Positions 25,486 through 34,270 of a stretch of 64,000 nucleotides of DNA are shown here, piece by piece. The notes beneath the pieces are model-generated. The model did not search any database and had not been told where the DNA came from. It saw nothing but the letters and a program-made list of their open reading frames with translations. The DNA is taken from the NCBI GenBank assembly GCA_965248775.1, contig OZ252150.1:5952001-6016000 (forward strand), read 5' to 3'. Position numbers and translations under genes: made by a program. Position 1 is the stretch's first letter. Every line of letters begins with the position of its first letter. The DNA is from JBHHUI01 sp965248775. Its GTDB lineage: Bacteria > Chloroflexota > Anaerolineae > Anaerolineales > JBHHUI01.

Positions 25486-27167
25486 ACAAGCATTCCAGTT
25501 CAGAGGTGGAAACGCAAGCCTTGGAGTACTTCACAACGAGCGTTCCAGGGGACGATCATCTTTGGACATCCGCATTTCTGAATGAGCGATTCACAAAACC
25601 GCTCTCTACCCTCGGCTGGACCCTGATTGCCCCGCACTTCGAACGCATCGCACTGCAACGACCGCTTATGCTGCTAGGCGCAGAACTCCAGGCCGGTCCA
25701 TATGTGAAACTATGGCGCGGTTTTGCATACACCCGCGTTGAAATCTGGCAACGCATTTATAAACTTTTCCCCGAATGGTTATTGCCTGAGGATGCCAGGC
25801 GTTTCTTCCCGGACGGCGACACAAGCCTGCGAAAAGATGCACGTCGGCCTGTTTTCGGTTTTCATCTGATCAGAAATGGATTTCTGGTGCTTTGGCGTGA
25901 TCGAGCCGCCGCCTCCCCCATTCACAATCCTCGCGCCTGGGCGCGCTTCGAAAACGAATTGGCAGCTGAGATTCAAAACTGGCAGCGCCGCCTAGACTCG
26001 TCGAACACAGCGGCTGAATTAATACAGCTGCTGCTGATCGCCTTCGCCTGGACGGAGAGACTTCTGAGCCTGCATAGCTGGAGCCTGTTTTATGCGGATG
26101 TGTTCTATAGTCTGCTGCGCCGAGTTATTTCCAACCAGCTCGGTCAGGAACAGGGCTTGCGCATATTGGCCTCTCTCTCCGTCAATGTTGACACAATCAC
26201 GAAGCAAGTAAATAGGCAGATCGCGGCTCTGGGCGCACAAGTGGCCGCCGATCCGGAATTGGAAACTGCTCTCAGGAATGCAAATTCTATCGACGATCTA
26301 TCGGCGGGCGAGTTTCGTGAACAGGTGCAGGAATTTTTATCGCACCACGGCCATCGCTCTTTTTCGTTGGATATTTTTGATCCGCCTTGGGCTGCTGATT
26401 TCACTGGCTTTGCGTATCTTTTGCTCTTAACCCGGAAGGGCAGGCAGAGTGCGGTTTTCCAACACGAATCTTCAACAGAGCATCTTCCGTTTGTAGTTCA
26501 CATCTTATGGCGCTTAACGAAGCCCTATTTGCGATTACGCGAATCACAACGCTATCGGTGGCAAGAGATACTATCAATCCAACGCCAGGCTATCCTTAAG
26601 TTCGGCAATATACTTGTAGCTGCCGGTCGGCTGCGCAAGCGAACTGATCTCTTTGGTCTTAGCTGGGATGAAATTGTCGCTGCGCAGATTGATCAGGAAG
26701 CGGCAACGGCGCGGATGGAACAGCTCGCAAAGTTGCGGGCAGCATCTTCTACGCGCTATCCTGCTTTCTTGCGAGGCAATGCTCCCTTGGGTGGGGAATC
26801 ATTTCGATTGCACGAGAAGACTCGCCTGACCGGGCAAGGGGTAAGTACCGGTCGTGTACGCGGTCCGGCCAGACTTATGGCCTCACCGGCCGATCTGGCG
26901 AAACTTCGCAAAGGGGATATTCTTGTAACGAGCAGCCCTGATCCGGCCTGGACAGCGGTTTACGAGTCCATTGTGGGATTGGTTTCGGAGCGGGGTGGGC
27001 AACTCTCGCATGGCGCGGTCGTTGCGCGCGAGTATGGCTTACCGGCGGTGTTTGGCCTGACAGGTGCAATGGATGTGCTCCGGGACGGAGAGTTGATTAT
27101 CGTTGATGGTGTACACGGTGTTGTTGAATGCCTGCTGTCAACACAGGCAAACACTGAACCGGCCTGA
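25482..27167 (+). CDS. PEP-utilising-type phosphohistidine swivel protein without ATP-grasp domain
   Basis: The 561-residue product starts at a TTG that overlaps the upstream stop. The C-terminal 110 residues are a swivelling phosphohistidine domain: GVSTGRVRGPARL, GDILVTSSPDPAW, then GGQLSHGAVVARE with the phosphate-carrying His at residue 510. The front 440 residues are helix-rich and look like the central part of rifampicin phosphotransferases and related PEP-synthase-like proteins. The N-terminal ATP-grasp domain that normally phosphorylates the His is missing. So the protein cannot use ATP alone; either another protein charges it, or the domain now has a different task. It is coupled to an MpaB-like oxygenase. 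Confidence 0.75.
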   Translation: MNKHSSSEVETQALEYFTTSVPGDDHLWTSAFLNERFTKPLSTLGWTLIAPHFERIALQRPLMLLGAELQAGPYVKLWRGFAYTRVEIWQRIYKLFPEWLLPEDARRFFPDGDTSLRKDARRPVFGFHLIRNGFLVLWRDRAAASPIHNPRAWARFENELAAEIQNWQRRLDSSNTAAELIQLLLIAFAWTERLLSLHSWSLFYADVFYSLLRRVISNQLGQEQGLRILASLSVNVDTITKQVNRQIAALGAQVAADPELETALRNANSIDDLSAGEFREQVQEFLSHHGHRSFSLDIFDPPWAADFTGFAYLLLLTRKGRQSAVFQHESSTEHLPFVVHILWRLTKPYLRLRESQRYRWQEILSIQRQAILKFGNILVAAGRLRKRTDLFGLSWDEIVAAQIDQEAATARMEQLAKLRAASSTRYPAFLRGNAPLGGESFRLHEKTRLTGQGVSTGRVRGPARLMASPADLAKLRKGDILVTSSPDPAWTAVYESIVGLVSERGGQLSHGAVVAREYGLPAVFGLTGAMDVLRDGELIIVDGVHGVVECLLSTQANTEPA

Positions 27168-27236
27168 TCTCATATCGGTAGTATTGATGAATGCAGCCGA
27201 TGTTCCACGTCAATACAAAAAGAGTGATCGTAACAA

Positions 27237-27250
27237 GTTATCCGGATAAC
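27237..27250. promoter_or_regulatory. Perfect 14-base palindrome before the DUF4129 operon
   Basis: GTTATCCGGATAAC is a perfect palindrome ending five bases before the ATG at 27256. It sits where a ribosome site would be, and none is present. It is a plausible operator, or a small hairpin that hides the start codon. No -10/-35 pair is clear around it. Confidence 0.4.
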
Positions 27251-27255
27251 CAATA

Positions 27256-28125
27256 ATGCGAGCTGATATACGCCATCGAATCATTGCACTTGCGCTGTTC
27301 AGCGTTGCTGCCGTCCTTGTCATGATTCTGAGCTCCAGTGTGAAGCAGCTAGAACTTTCGGATGGGCTCCCGCTCGGCCAACTGTTTGATGAGATTCTCA
27401 AAAGTCCTATTGATGTCTCGAATGGTCGCATAAGTCAATTCATTTTGGGCTGGTTTCAAAATATTGTTGGAATGCTTTTTCTCATTTTGTTGCCGATCTC
27501 GATTATCTCTGTGATTCTGAATCCGAAATCCTTACGTCGGATACTGCGGCAGCTGCTCTGGATAATTGTAGTACTCATGCTTGTATTCGCGTACAGCAAC
27601 TCCGAGATCTCTTTTGGTGGAGTAGCAGATGACGACTTACAGTTTCAGGCGGGCCAACCAACCATAGGGGAAGCTCCTTCTTTCGGAGAACCCAATCAAC
27701 CCCCGGTCTGGCTGGAATTTACTGCCAGCCTGGCACTCGCCGCAGTCCTCCTTGCATTGGGCTTATTTCTTTGGCGGCGTTGGCGGTCTCCTCAAAATCT
27801 ACTTAAAGGTGTCGTACAGGAAGCACGTATTGCCCTGGGTGATCTGCGCACTGGGGCCGATGTTCGCGATGTCGTATTGCGTTGCTATTTTCAGATGGGG
27901 CAGCTCTTTCAGCAGCGCTATGGACTGGAGCGAGGGCAGGCGATGACAGCGCGAGAGTTTGAAGAATACCTCGTAGCTGCCAGTATCATGGATGAACATG
28001 TGAGGCGCCTCACGCGGTTGTTCGAATCTGTACGTTATAGCCCACGCGCAGCCGATGCGAATTCGCGACGAGAAGCGCAGGAATGTCTTGAAGCAATCGC
28101 CCAAACGTATCGTAGCGTTTCATGA
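27256..28125 (+). CDS. DUF4129 domain membrane protein
   Basis: The 289-residue product has an N-terminal helix, a pair of helices around 63-115, a loop with acidic and Pro-rich sequence, another helix (about 155-172) and a cytoplasmic C-terminal DUF4129 domain. That domain shows DVVLRCYFQMGQLFQQRYG, a TAREFEEYL segment and LTRLFESVRYS, the family pattern. DUF4129 proteins commonly sit beside MoxR ATPases, DUF58 proteins and transglutaminases, as here. The function is unknown; a role in cell-envelope or exopolymer work is often suggested. It starts a five-gene operon. Confidence 0.75.
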   Translation: MRADIRHRIIALALFSVAAVLVMILSSSVKQLELSDGLPLGQLFDEILKSPIDVSNGRISQFILGWFQNIVGMLFLILLPISIISVILNPKSLRRILRQLLWIIVVLMLVFAYSNSEISFGGVADDDLQFQAGQPTIGEAPSFGEPNQPPVWLEFTASLALAAVLLALGLFLWRRWRSPQNLLKGVVQEARIALGDLRTGADVRDVVLRCYFQMGQLFQQRYGLERGQAMTAREFEEYLVAASIMDEHVRRLTRLFESVRYSPRAADANSRREAQECLEAIAQTYRSVS

Positions 28126-28727
28126 TGCGACGCTGGTTAATCATCGGCGCGGAACTGTTCGGGTTGCTAGGACTCACTTGGCTGCTGCGCGCACCTGTCA
28201 GTTCGTTCTTGCTTGGCCCGGCGCTCTATCTTTGGTGGTTGGCAGGCGTAATCTATAGTGGTTTGCCACAAGGTTTGCTGTGGCTATTATTTATGTTTAT
28301 CGCGAGCCGGTTCGCATTACAGACTCTATTACGCTCACAAAATAAATCTGAAAAACTACCAGATGAAAGAACTTCTTCGCGAGGTTCGGTAGAGACCTGG
28401 GCGCGCGCGTTTCATTCCGCTGCCGATGGAAAGTATTCCCGTTGGCGGCTGGCGCGACTTTTGGCGGATCAGGCTATCGCATTGATCGCATTCTCTGGGG
28501 AGGACGAGCCGCTAAACATCCGCTCCCGTCTTGCCAGCCAAGAGGTCGAAATGCCACCGGATATTAGTGCATATTTTGCGGCGGGGCTAAGCGGGGTGCC
28601 AGTAGCGTCTCGAAAGCGGAAATTTCTGATCGGTTCGCGAGAGAGTTACACAACGCCACTCGATCTCGAGCCGGAAATTGTTATCAATTACCTCGAATCA
28701 ATTATGGAGGATTATGGAAGTCCCTGA
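28122..28727 (+). CDS. Hypothetical membrane protein in the MoxR operon
   Basis: The 201-residue product overlaps its neighbour upstream as ATGA and runs 14 bases into the moxR-like gene. Two or three hydrophobic helices fill residues 1-70. The rest is cytoplasmic, with a helical segment (RLARLLADQAIALIAF) and a C-terminal part ending in LEPEIVINYLESIMEDYG. It is a common companion in DUF4129-MoxR-DUF58 operons but has no name I recognise. Confidence 0.6.
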   Translation: MMRRWLIIGAELFGLLGLTWLLRAPVSSFLLGPALYLWWLAGVIYSGLPQGLLWLLFMFIASRFALQTLLRSQNKSEKLPDERTSSRGSVETWARAFHSAADGKYSRWRLARLLADQAIALIAFSGEDEPLNIRSRLASQEVEMPPDISAYFAAGLSGVPVASRKRKFLIGSRESYTTPLDLEPEIVINYLESIMEDYGSP

Positions 28728-29679
28728 CATCGCTGCCGTGGCTGCAAAGGCGAATGAAGTGATCACCGAGGTGGAGCGCGCCATCATTGGGAAGAACGAA
28801 TTACTGCGTCAGGTGATGAGTGCCGTGCTTGCCAGCGGACATATCCTCATGGAGGATTTTCCTGGTCTTGCTAAGACTCTCATCGCCAAGAGTTTCGCCT
28901 GTGCGCTTGGTCTGGGATTTAAACGGATTCAATTCACTCCGGATATGCTCCCGGGCGATATTACGGGTAGCTATGTCTTCAACCGTACGAGCGGTGAATT
29001 TGAACTACGCACTGGCCCCTTGTTTGCAAATATCATTCTGGCGGATGAGATTAACCGTGCATCGCCCAAAACTCAATCTGCGTTGTTAGAAGCGATGCAA
29101 GAAAGGCAGGTCACGCTGGAGGGTGAAACCATGTCCTTGCCTTCGCCTTTCATCGTTATCGCAACGCAAAACCCAATCGAGTACGAAGGAACATTCCCAT
29201 TACCAGAAGCACAGCTCGATCGGTTCATGTTGAAGCTATCCGTTGGATACCCTACACTTGAAGAGGAGCAACGGATTCTCCAAGGTCGGCAGGAACGGCG
29301 CTCGGATGAATTTGAAATAGCGCCAATCACAACAATACAGGAAGTGCAGGCCATGCAGGCGTCTGGAGAGAGTGTTCATGTTCATGCGGACATCGAACGC
29401 TATATCGTAGAGCTCGTTGCTCAAACGCGACAGGACCGTTCTGTAGCGGTGGGTGCCAGTCCGCGCGGTTCCCTGGCACTGCTCAAAGCTGCCCGAGCGC
29501 TGGCCCTCCTCGACGGACGCGATTATGTTCTCCCCGACGACGTAAAAAACCTTGCGGTCCCGACACTGGTTCATCGCCTGATCCTCGAGCCGGACATGTG
29601 GATGAAGCGCGGGGCCGCCGAGCAGGTGGTTGCAGCTGCTGTTCGTGCTGTAGCCGTCCCGGTTATCAACGGAGCCTGA
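28714..29679 (+). CDS. MoxR family AAA+ ATPase
   Basis: The start is set at the ATG preceded by GGAGG, inside the end of the previous gene, giving 321 residues. It is a MoxR-type AAA+ chaperone: a divergent Walker A region around MEDFPGLAKT, then DMLPGDITGSYVF, Walker B ILADEINRASPKTQSALLEAM, sensor 1 ATQNPIEYEGTFPLPEAQLDRF and the Arg-containing GASPRGSLAL. MoxR proteins act as chaperones that fold or load metal-cofactor enzymes and VWA partners. The DUF58 protein encoded next has a VWA-related fold and is the usual partner. Confidence 0.9.
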   Translation: MEVPDIAAVAAKANEVITEVERAIIGKNELLRQVMSAVLASGHILMEDFPGLAKTLIAKSFACALGLGFKRIQFTPDMLPGDITGSYVFNRTSGEFELRTGPLFANIILADEINRASPKTQSALLEAMQERQVTLEGETMSLPSPFIVIATQNPIEYEGTFPLPEAQLDRFMLKLSVGYPTLEEEQRILQGRQERRSDEFEIAPITTIQEVQAMQASGESVHVHADIERYIVELVAQTRQDRSVAVGASPRGSLALLKAARALALLDGRDYVLPDDVKNLAVPTLVHRLILEPDMWMKRGAAEQVVAAAVRAVAVPVINGA

Positions 29680-29682
29680 GAC

Positions 29683-30960
29683 ATGCGCCGGCTGGTCTAC
29701 CTTAGCCTGCTGCTTTATATTCCACTGCTTGTTGGACTGGGGGCGCTCAACGAAGTTGTTCTCGCTCTTCTGATTCCCCTGGTATTTTTCATTGGCGCAG
29801 GACTGCTCTATGCGCCTCCCAACCCGCAGCTGGAAATCCGACGTTCTCTCAGTACGGAGCGGGCAGTCACTGGCGAGATCGTCGGGGTAGAGTTGGAAAT
29901 TGTCAACACTGGCGCGACCCTTGAAGAAGCACTCATTCAGGATATTCTTCCCGATGGTGTGCAGGTCACCGAGGGGACTGCACTAATACTGACCAGTTTG
30001 GCCGCAGATGAATCCACAACGCTGACCTATCAGATCAAAACCGAGCGGGGATACTACCGCTTTCAACACGTGCGTGTGCGCGTGCGGGATAGCCTTGGCC
30101 TGTACGAGCGCAGCGTTGAGGTGAGCGCGCCTCGGCAATTACTCGTTCTTCCGGCGCTGCAACGTTTACGGCGCTTTGATATTCGTCCACGAAAGACGCG
30201 TGTCTATTCCGGGCAAATCCCGTCACGGCGTGGCGGTCCCGGTGTGGAATTCTTCGGCGTGCGTGAATATCAACCGGGCGATCCGTTGCGTTGGCTGAAC
30301 GCCCGTGCGACGGCGCGTCATTCGCGCACCCTTTATATAAATGTTTTTGAACAAGACAACACAGCCGACGTGCAGATAGTTTTAGATGCGCGTCGCCGCA
30401 GTGACGTGCACTGGGAAGGCGGCTCGCTTTTCGATCACTCCGTGTCTGCGGCCGCGACGCTCACGGATATCATGATCCAGCAAGGCAACCGCGTTGGGAT
30501 GCTGGTTTATGGGGGCAATTTCTTGAAGTGGACGGTTCCAGGCTATGGAAAGGTGCAACGAGAACGCATTTTGCGGACACTGGCGGATGCCGAACAAGGT
30601 CGCCATCTAGTCTTTGAGGACCTCGAGTATCTTCCAACGGATTATTTTCCTCCCGGCTCGCAGCTGATCCTGATCAGTCCACTATTGTCGCGCGACTTGC
30701 GCATGCTGGTCGCGTTACAACGCTCAGGATTTCCGCTGCTGATCATCTCGCCGAATCCAAATTCGGTTGAACAAGCACTTCTCGGCAGCCACCCATCCGT
30801 ACAGCTCGCGGCACGCGTAGCCAATTTAGAACGCCAGTTGCTCCTCAGGAATCTACGGCGCGCAGCCGTCCAAGTATTGGATTGGGATATAGAGACTCCA
30901 TTTCATCACGCGGCGGGGACGGCGCGTTCCCGGAGCTTGCCGGTAGCCTATCACCGATGA
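29683..30960 (+). CDS. DUF58 domain protein
   Basis: The 425-residue product has two N-terminal helices (about 5-45), a beta-rich domain (RRSLSTERAVTGEIVGVELE), and the DUF58 signature EFFGVREYQPGDPLRWLNAR followed by a VWA-like domain with VQIVLDARRR. The MIDAS-type DxSxS is replaced by DARRRS, so metal binding is uncertain. DUF58 proteins are partners of MoxR ATPases, and the gene follows moxR by three bases. Its stop overlaps the next start as ATGA. Confidence 0.85.
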   Translation: MRRLVYLSLLLYIPLLVGLGALNEVVLALLIPLVFFIGAGLLYAPPNPQLEIRRSLSTERAVTGEIVGVELEIVNTGATLEEALIQDILPDGVQVTEGTALILTSLAADESTTLTYQIKTERGYYRFQHVRVRVRDSLGLYERSVEVSAPRQLLVLPALQRLRRFDIRPRKTRVYSGQIPSRRGGPGVEFFGVREYQPGDPLRWLNARATARHSRTLYINVFEQDNTADVQIVLDARRRSDVHWEGGSLFDHSVSAAATLTDIMIQQGNRVGMLVYGGNFLKWTVPGYGKVQRERILRTLADAEQGRHLVFEDLEYLPTDYFPPGSQLILISPLLSRDLRMLVALQRSGFPLLIISPNPNSVEQALLGSHPSVQLAARVANLERQLLLRNLRRAAVQVLDWDIETPFHHAAGTARSRSLPVAYHR

Positions 30961-31475
30961 AGGCGAACTTGAAACCATTCGCCGCTGTCGCCATCATCCT
31001 GTTTGGCGGTGTGCTCGCAGTGGGCTTTGCCAGGGCAGGTGCCGGGCTGGTGAATATATTTACAGTCTTGCTGGTGCTTAGCTGGATGACGGCCTTAATC
31101 CGAAACTGGGGCGGGGCAGATAATACGGCCCTCGTCTTCGCATTGCTCGCCATCAGTGCTGGAGCTTTGCTGGATGTTGAGGATGGTTGGCTTTCTGCTG
31201 CCCTCGCTTTTGCACTCGTTGGCTGGGACCTGCAGCGCTACGCAACCTGGTTAGAAAGAGCAGACAAGATCATCGCCGAAGATGCGTTAATCCAACAACA
31301 TCTGCTGCGCCTGGGTCTTGTGCTTGGGAGCGGGCTGCTCGTGGGGAGCATCGCCATGAATGTGAGCTTCGATCTCTCCTTTGGTTGGGTGCTGGTGTTG
31401 GCATTTATTACCCTTGTCCTGCTCGGTTGGGCGGTTGCCCTTCTGCACCGCCAATTCTCTTCAAGCCCAAAATAG
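30957..31475 (+). CDS. Hypothetical membrane protein, end of MoxR operon
   Basis: The 172-residue product starts at the ATG overlapping the DUF58 stop; a longer in-frame reading from 30882 is rejected because it would run through the DUF58 coding end. It has five or six hydrophobic helices and a short basic tail. A pair of charged residues in the loop LQRYATWLERADKIIAED separates helix pairs. It is the last gene of the DUF4129-MoxR-DUF58 operon. No family is recognised. Confidence 0.6.
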   Translation: MKANLKPFAAVAIILFGGVLAVGFARAGAGLVNIFTVLLVLSWMTALIRNWGGADNTALVFALLAISAGALLDVEDGWLSAALAFALVGWDLQRYATWLERADKIIAEDALIQQHLLRLGLVLGSGLLVGSIAMNVSFDLSFGWVLVLAFITLVLLGWAVALLHRQFSSSPK

Positions 31476-31690
31476 TCCATTCCTTCAGGGCGGACGCCGG
31501 AATTATTTTATGTCTGCACCCGCTGGCGTGATTACGTAAACGAGTCTAGAATTAGGCACGCCGGTCCAGTCAACCGCGAACGCGAATGTTGACCTGTTGG
31601 GCGGCGGGCTGATTAGTTGGCTGCGCACGCGCAGAGGGGGGCAATCTAGACCTGCCAAAGCCCGGCATCCAAATGCATGGGAGTGCAGCT

Positions 31691-32584
31691 ATGTTGGATT
31701 ACCTCAATCGATTCCTGATAAATCTGGAGGCAGACCCCCAGTACTCAAAAAATACCACTGCCGCCTATAAGAACGACCTTAATCAATTTTCAAAATACCT
31801 AAAACAGCGGGAAGAGGGGATGCTTTCCCATCCCTCCGAAATAACCTCTGAAATCCTGCAGGGTTTTGTTGTGCATTTGCAGGAGCGCGGCTACGCCTCT
31901 TCGACTGTGGCTCGCAAACTCGCAGCAGTGAAATCTTTATTTCATTATCTGGCTAAGTCAGGTGAGATTACAAGTGCGCCCACGGCAAACTTAACAACCC
32001 CGCGTTTCAAGAAGCAGCCGCCCAAAGTATTGAGTCACGAGCAAATAGAGCGCTTGCTCATCGCACCCGGCAGCAGAAACACCCCCAAGTCCTCGCGCGA
32101 CCGGGCACTGCTAGAATTGCTCTATGCCACTGGTATGCGCGTGACTGAGGTTGTCTCGTTACAAGTTAGCGATGTGGACCTCGAAGCTGGGCGCGTGAGT
32201 TGTCATTCAGAAAGTAAACGGGATCGTGTCATGCCTGTCAACAGTGAGCGAGCACTGCGAATAATTCGCGATTATGTTTCTCGGGTTCGGCCTGCCTTGG
32301 TGAAGCAACCCGGACAAGAGGCCTTGTTTCTTAATCATCGCGGGCAGCCGCTCACGCGTCAAGGCCTCTGGTTGATCATAAAATCATATGCGGATCAGGC
32401 TGGCGTCGTGGGGGAGGTAACACCGCATACACTCAGACACTCGTTTGCATATCATGCTCTAAGTCAGGGTGAAGATATTCGGCGGTTACAGCAACTCCTT
32501 GGGCATGCAAATTTATCGACAACGCAGATTTACAGCCAACTCAACGATGCCAATCCGGACCCTGGTCAGCTGCCGGAAGGATAA
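31691..32584 (+). CDS. xerD: Tyrosine site-specific recombinase, XerC/XerD type
   Basis: The start at 31691 has GGGAG seven bases upstream; an ATG at 31673 would put this inside the gene. The 297-residue product has the SAM-like N-terminal arm-binding domain (SKNTTAAYKNDLNQFSKYL) and the catalytic domain with the conserved residues Arg in ATGMRVTE, HTLRHS (His-x-x-Arg), LGHANLSTTQIY with the second His and the nucleophile Tyr. Length and layout fit the housekeeping recombinase that resolves chromosome dimers at dif. FtsK, its usual activator, is encoded at 38057. XerC cannot be excluded by eye. Confidence 0.85.
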   Translation: MLDYLNRFLINLEADPQYSKNTTAAYKNDLNQFSKYLKQREEGMLSHPSEITSEILQGFVVHLQERGYASSTVARKLAAVKSLFHYLAKSGEITSAPTANLTTPRFKKQPPKVLSHEQIERLLIAPGSRNTPKSSRDRALLELLYATGMRVTEVVSLQVSDVDLEAGRVSCHSESKRDRVMPVNSERALRIIRDYVSRVRPALVKQPGQEALFLNHRGQPLTRQGLWLIIKSYADQAGVVGEVTPHTLRHSFAYHALSQGEDIRRLQQLLGHANLSTTQIYSQLNDANPDPGQLPEG

Positions 32585-32650
32585 TATTGGCGTTCCCTTC
32601 GCCAGCCACAACGGGCCAAGCCTCATCGCCTGCCCGCGAAATGAGACAAC

Positions 32651-33487
32651 ATGACAGAATACTTCACACTCGAGCAACTTGAGGAAGTTGCGGCTGCAGC
32701 GCGTGCGCGCACCCAATATAAGCCTGTCATCGGCATGATCCTCGGCTCGGGTTTGGGCGCGCTGGCCGACAACATTGAAAACCCCGACTACATTCCATAT
32801 CCCGATCTACCCAGCTGGCCGATCTCGACAGTGATCGGTCATTCGGGCCGTCTCGTCATCGGCACACTCGAAGGGAAAACGGTCTGCGTGATGCAGGGCC
32901 GCTCGCACTTTTATGAAGGCTATACAATGGCTCAGATCGGTTTACCGGTTCGTGTGATGCATCTGCTCGGTTGTGAGACTGTATTCATCACAAATGCTGC
33001 CGGGGGCGTCAACCCGCAGTTCTCTCCCGGCGACCTGATGTTAATTACAGACCATATTAATATGATCGGCATGGCGGGCCAGAGTCCGTTGCGGGGTCCC
33101 AACCTGGAGACAGTCGGGCCGCGCTTTGTCGATATGATGAACGCCTACGATCCGGCCTTGCGTGCGCTGGCGTTGCGAGTGGGCGCCGACGAAGGCATCG
33201 CTCTGCAGCAAGGAGTGTATGTTTCGCTTGCCGGACCCAATTTCGAAACCCCCGCCGATTTGAGATTCCTGCAGCGCATTGGGGCAGATGCAGTGGGTAT
33301 GTCCACTGTGCCTGAAGTGATTGTGGCGCGCCATAGCGGGATGTCTGTGCTCGGGTTCTCCGGTATCAGTAACAAAGCCAACCTGGACGGGAACACTCCC
33401 ACAACCCACGCAGAAGTTCTTGAAGCCGGAGAGACGATTGCCCCCAAGCTTATCAGCGTCGTTAGGGGTGTCGTTCGCAATTTATGA
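32651..33487 (+). CDS. punA: Purine nucleoside phosphorylase, trimeric class I
   Basis: The enzyme splits inosine and guanosine with phosphate to free the base for salvage. The 278-residue product has the family motifs IGMILGSGLG (phosphate-binding Ser), GHSGRLVIG, MQGRSHFYEGY, TNAAGGVNP, and the base-recognising region LAGPNFETPADLRFLQRIGADAVGMSTVPE with the key Glu and Asn. These mark the trimeric, 6-oxopurine-specific class rather than the hexameric DeoD type. No ribosome site is seen. It lies between xerD and a small membrane protein. Confidence 0.92.
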   Translation: MTEYFTLEQLEEVAAAARARTQYKPVIGMILGSGLGALADNIENPDYIPYPDLPSWPISTVIGHSGRLVIGTLEGKTVCVMQGRSHFYEGYTMAQIGLPVRVMHLLGCETVFITNAAGGVNPQFSPGDLMLITDHINMIGMAGQSPLRGPNLETVGPRFVDMMNAYDPALRALALRVGADEGIALQQGVYVSLAGPNFETPADLRFLQRIGADAVGMSTVPEVIVARHSGMSVLGFSGISNKANLDGNTPTTHAEVLEAGETIAPKLISVVRGVVRNL

Positions 33488-33502
33488 AACTGCTCAAGAT
33501 GG

Positions 33503-34219
33503 ATGAGTGACGCAGTTGCTCTGATTCAGCGATACCAGAATTTCATTTACATAGTTCTGGTTATTGGTGCGGTATGGTATCTCCGTGCTTTTCTTGGATT
33601 CCATCGCAAGTTGCGCTTCAGCGTTTTTGGACTGGAACGCGAGACCTATAGCTTGGCGCGGGCGCGGTCACTAACGTTGCTCATCGTTATCATCGCGTTC
33701 GGTGGGCTGGTATTTCTCACCGGTGTGGTAGATCCCGAGGACCTGGAATTGATCATCGGCGCCGAGCCAACGCAGGCATCTTTGCTCATCACGGCGGAAT
33801 CCACGGCAACGGTGGATCAGCAGATTCTTCTTCCAGGGCAGCCTAGCCCAACTCCGGCCGGCACACCTACACCAGTAGCAGAAAATACGCCCATCCCGGC
33901 AGGGAGTGTTGGTTGTGAGAATCAACAGGCCCGCATCAGCAGCCCGCTGCCAGGAGCGGTCCTTGCGGGTCCGGTAGAGGTTCTCGGCACTGCAAATATT
34001 GTCAACTTTGCATTTTATGTGTTGGAAATCTCAACCCTGGGTGACAATTGGCTGACGGTCTTCACCGGCAATGTACCTGTGATTGAGGGTCCGCTCGGAA
34101 CTTGGGATGCAAGTTTGCAGTCTCCCGACAATTATGGGTTCCGTTTGATTGTTTACGATGGCTCAGGCGCCTTTCCCGAGCCATGTGTGATCCCTATCAC
34201 CATTGGCGGTGCGCCCTGA
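33503..34219 (+). CDS. Hypothetical membrane-anchored protein with extracytoplasmic beta domain
   Basis: The 238-residue product has two N-terminal membrane helices (about 12-32 and 55-74), a Pro/Thr-rich linker (TPAGTPTPVAENTPIPAG) and a C-terminal beta sandwich of about 90 residues starting near RISSPLPGAVLAGPVEVLG. That opening is like Ig-like or bacterial cell-surface domains often seen in Chloroflexota. Two Cys (in VGCENQ and EPCVIP) may form a disulphide that closes the domain. The function is unknown. Confidence 0.6.
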   Translation: MSDAVALIQRYQNFIYIVLVIGAVWYLRAFLGFHRKLRFSVFGLERETYSLARARSLTLLIVIIAFGGLVFLTGVVDPEDLELIIGAEPTQASLLITAESTATVDQQILLPGQPSPTPAGTPTPVAENTPIPAGSVGCENQQARISSPLPGAVLAGPVEVLGTANIVNFAFYVLEISTLGDNWLTVFTGNVPVIEGPLGTWDASLQSPDNYGFRLIVYDGSGAFPEPCVIPITIGGAP

Positions 34220-34255
34220 TTGCAAGTGTCGACTGGATTTGAACGTTGCTCCGCA

Positions 34256-34264
34256 TGGTAGAAT
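34256..34264 (+). promoter_or_regulatory. Extended -10 element for a leaderless GNAT gene
   Basis: TGG-TAGAAT (34256-34264) is an extended -10 element only six bases before the ATG at 34271. Normal spacing puts the first transcribed base exactly on the A of that ATG. No ribosome site could exist on such a transcript. The -35 region is weak. Confidence 0.45.
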
Positions 34265-34270
34265 TCCGCT

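Noticed and set aside
31476..31690. Possible RNA gene before xerD
   Set aside because: The GC-rich stretch has several short stems but no tRNA, SRP, RNase P or tmRNA features that I can recognise.
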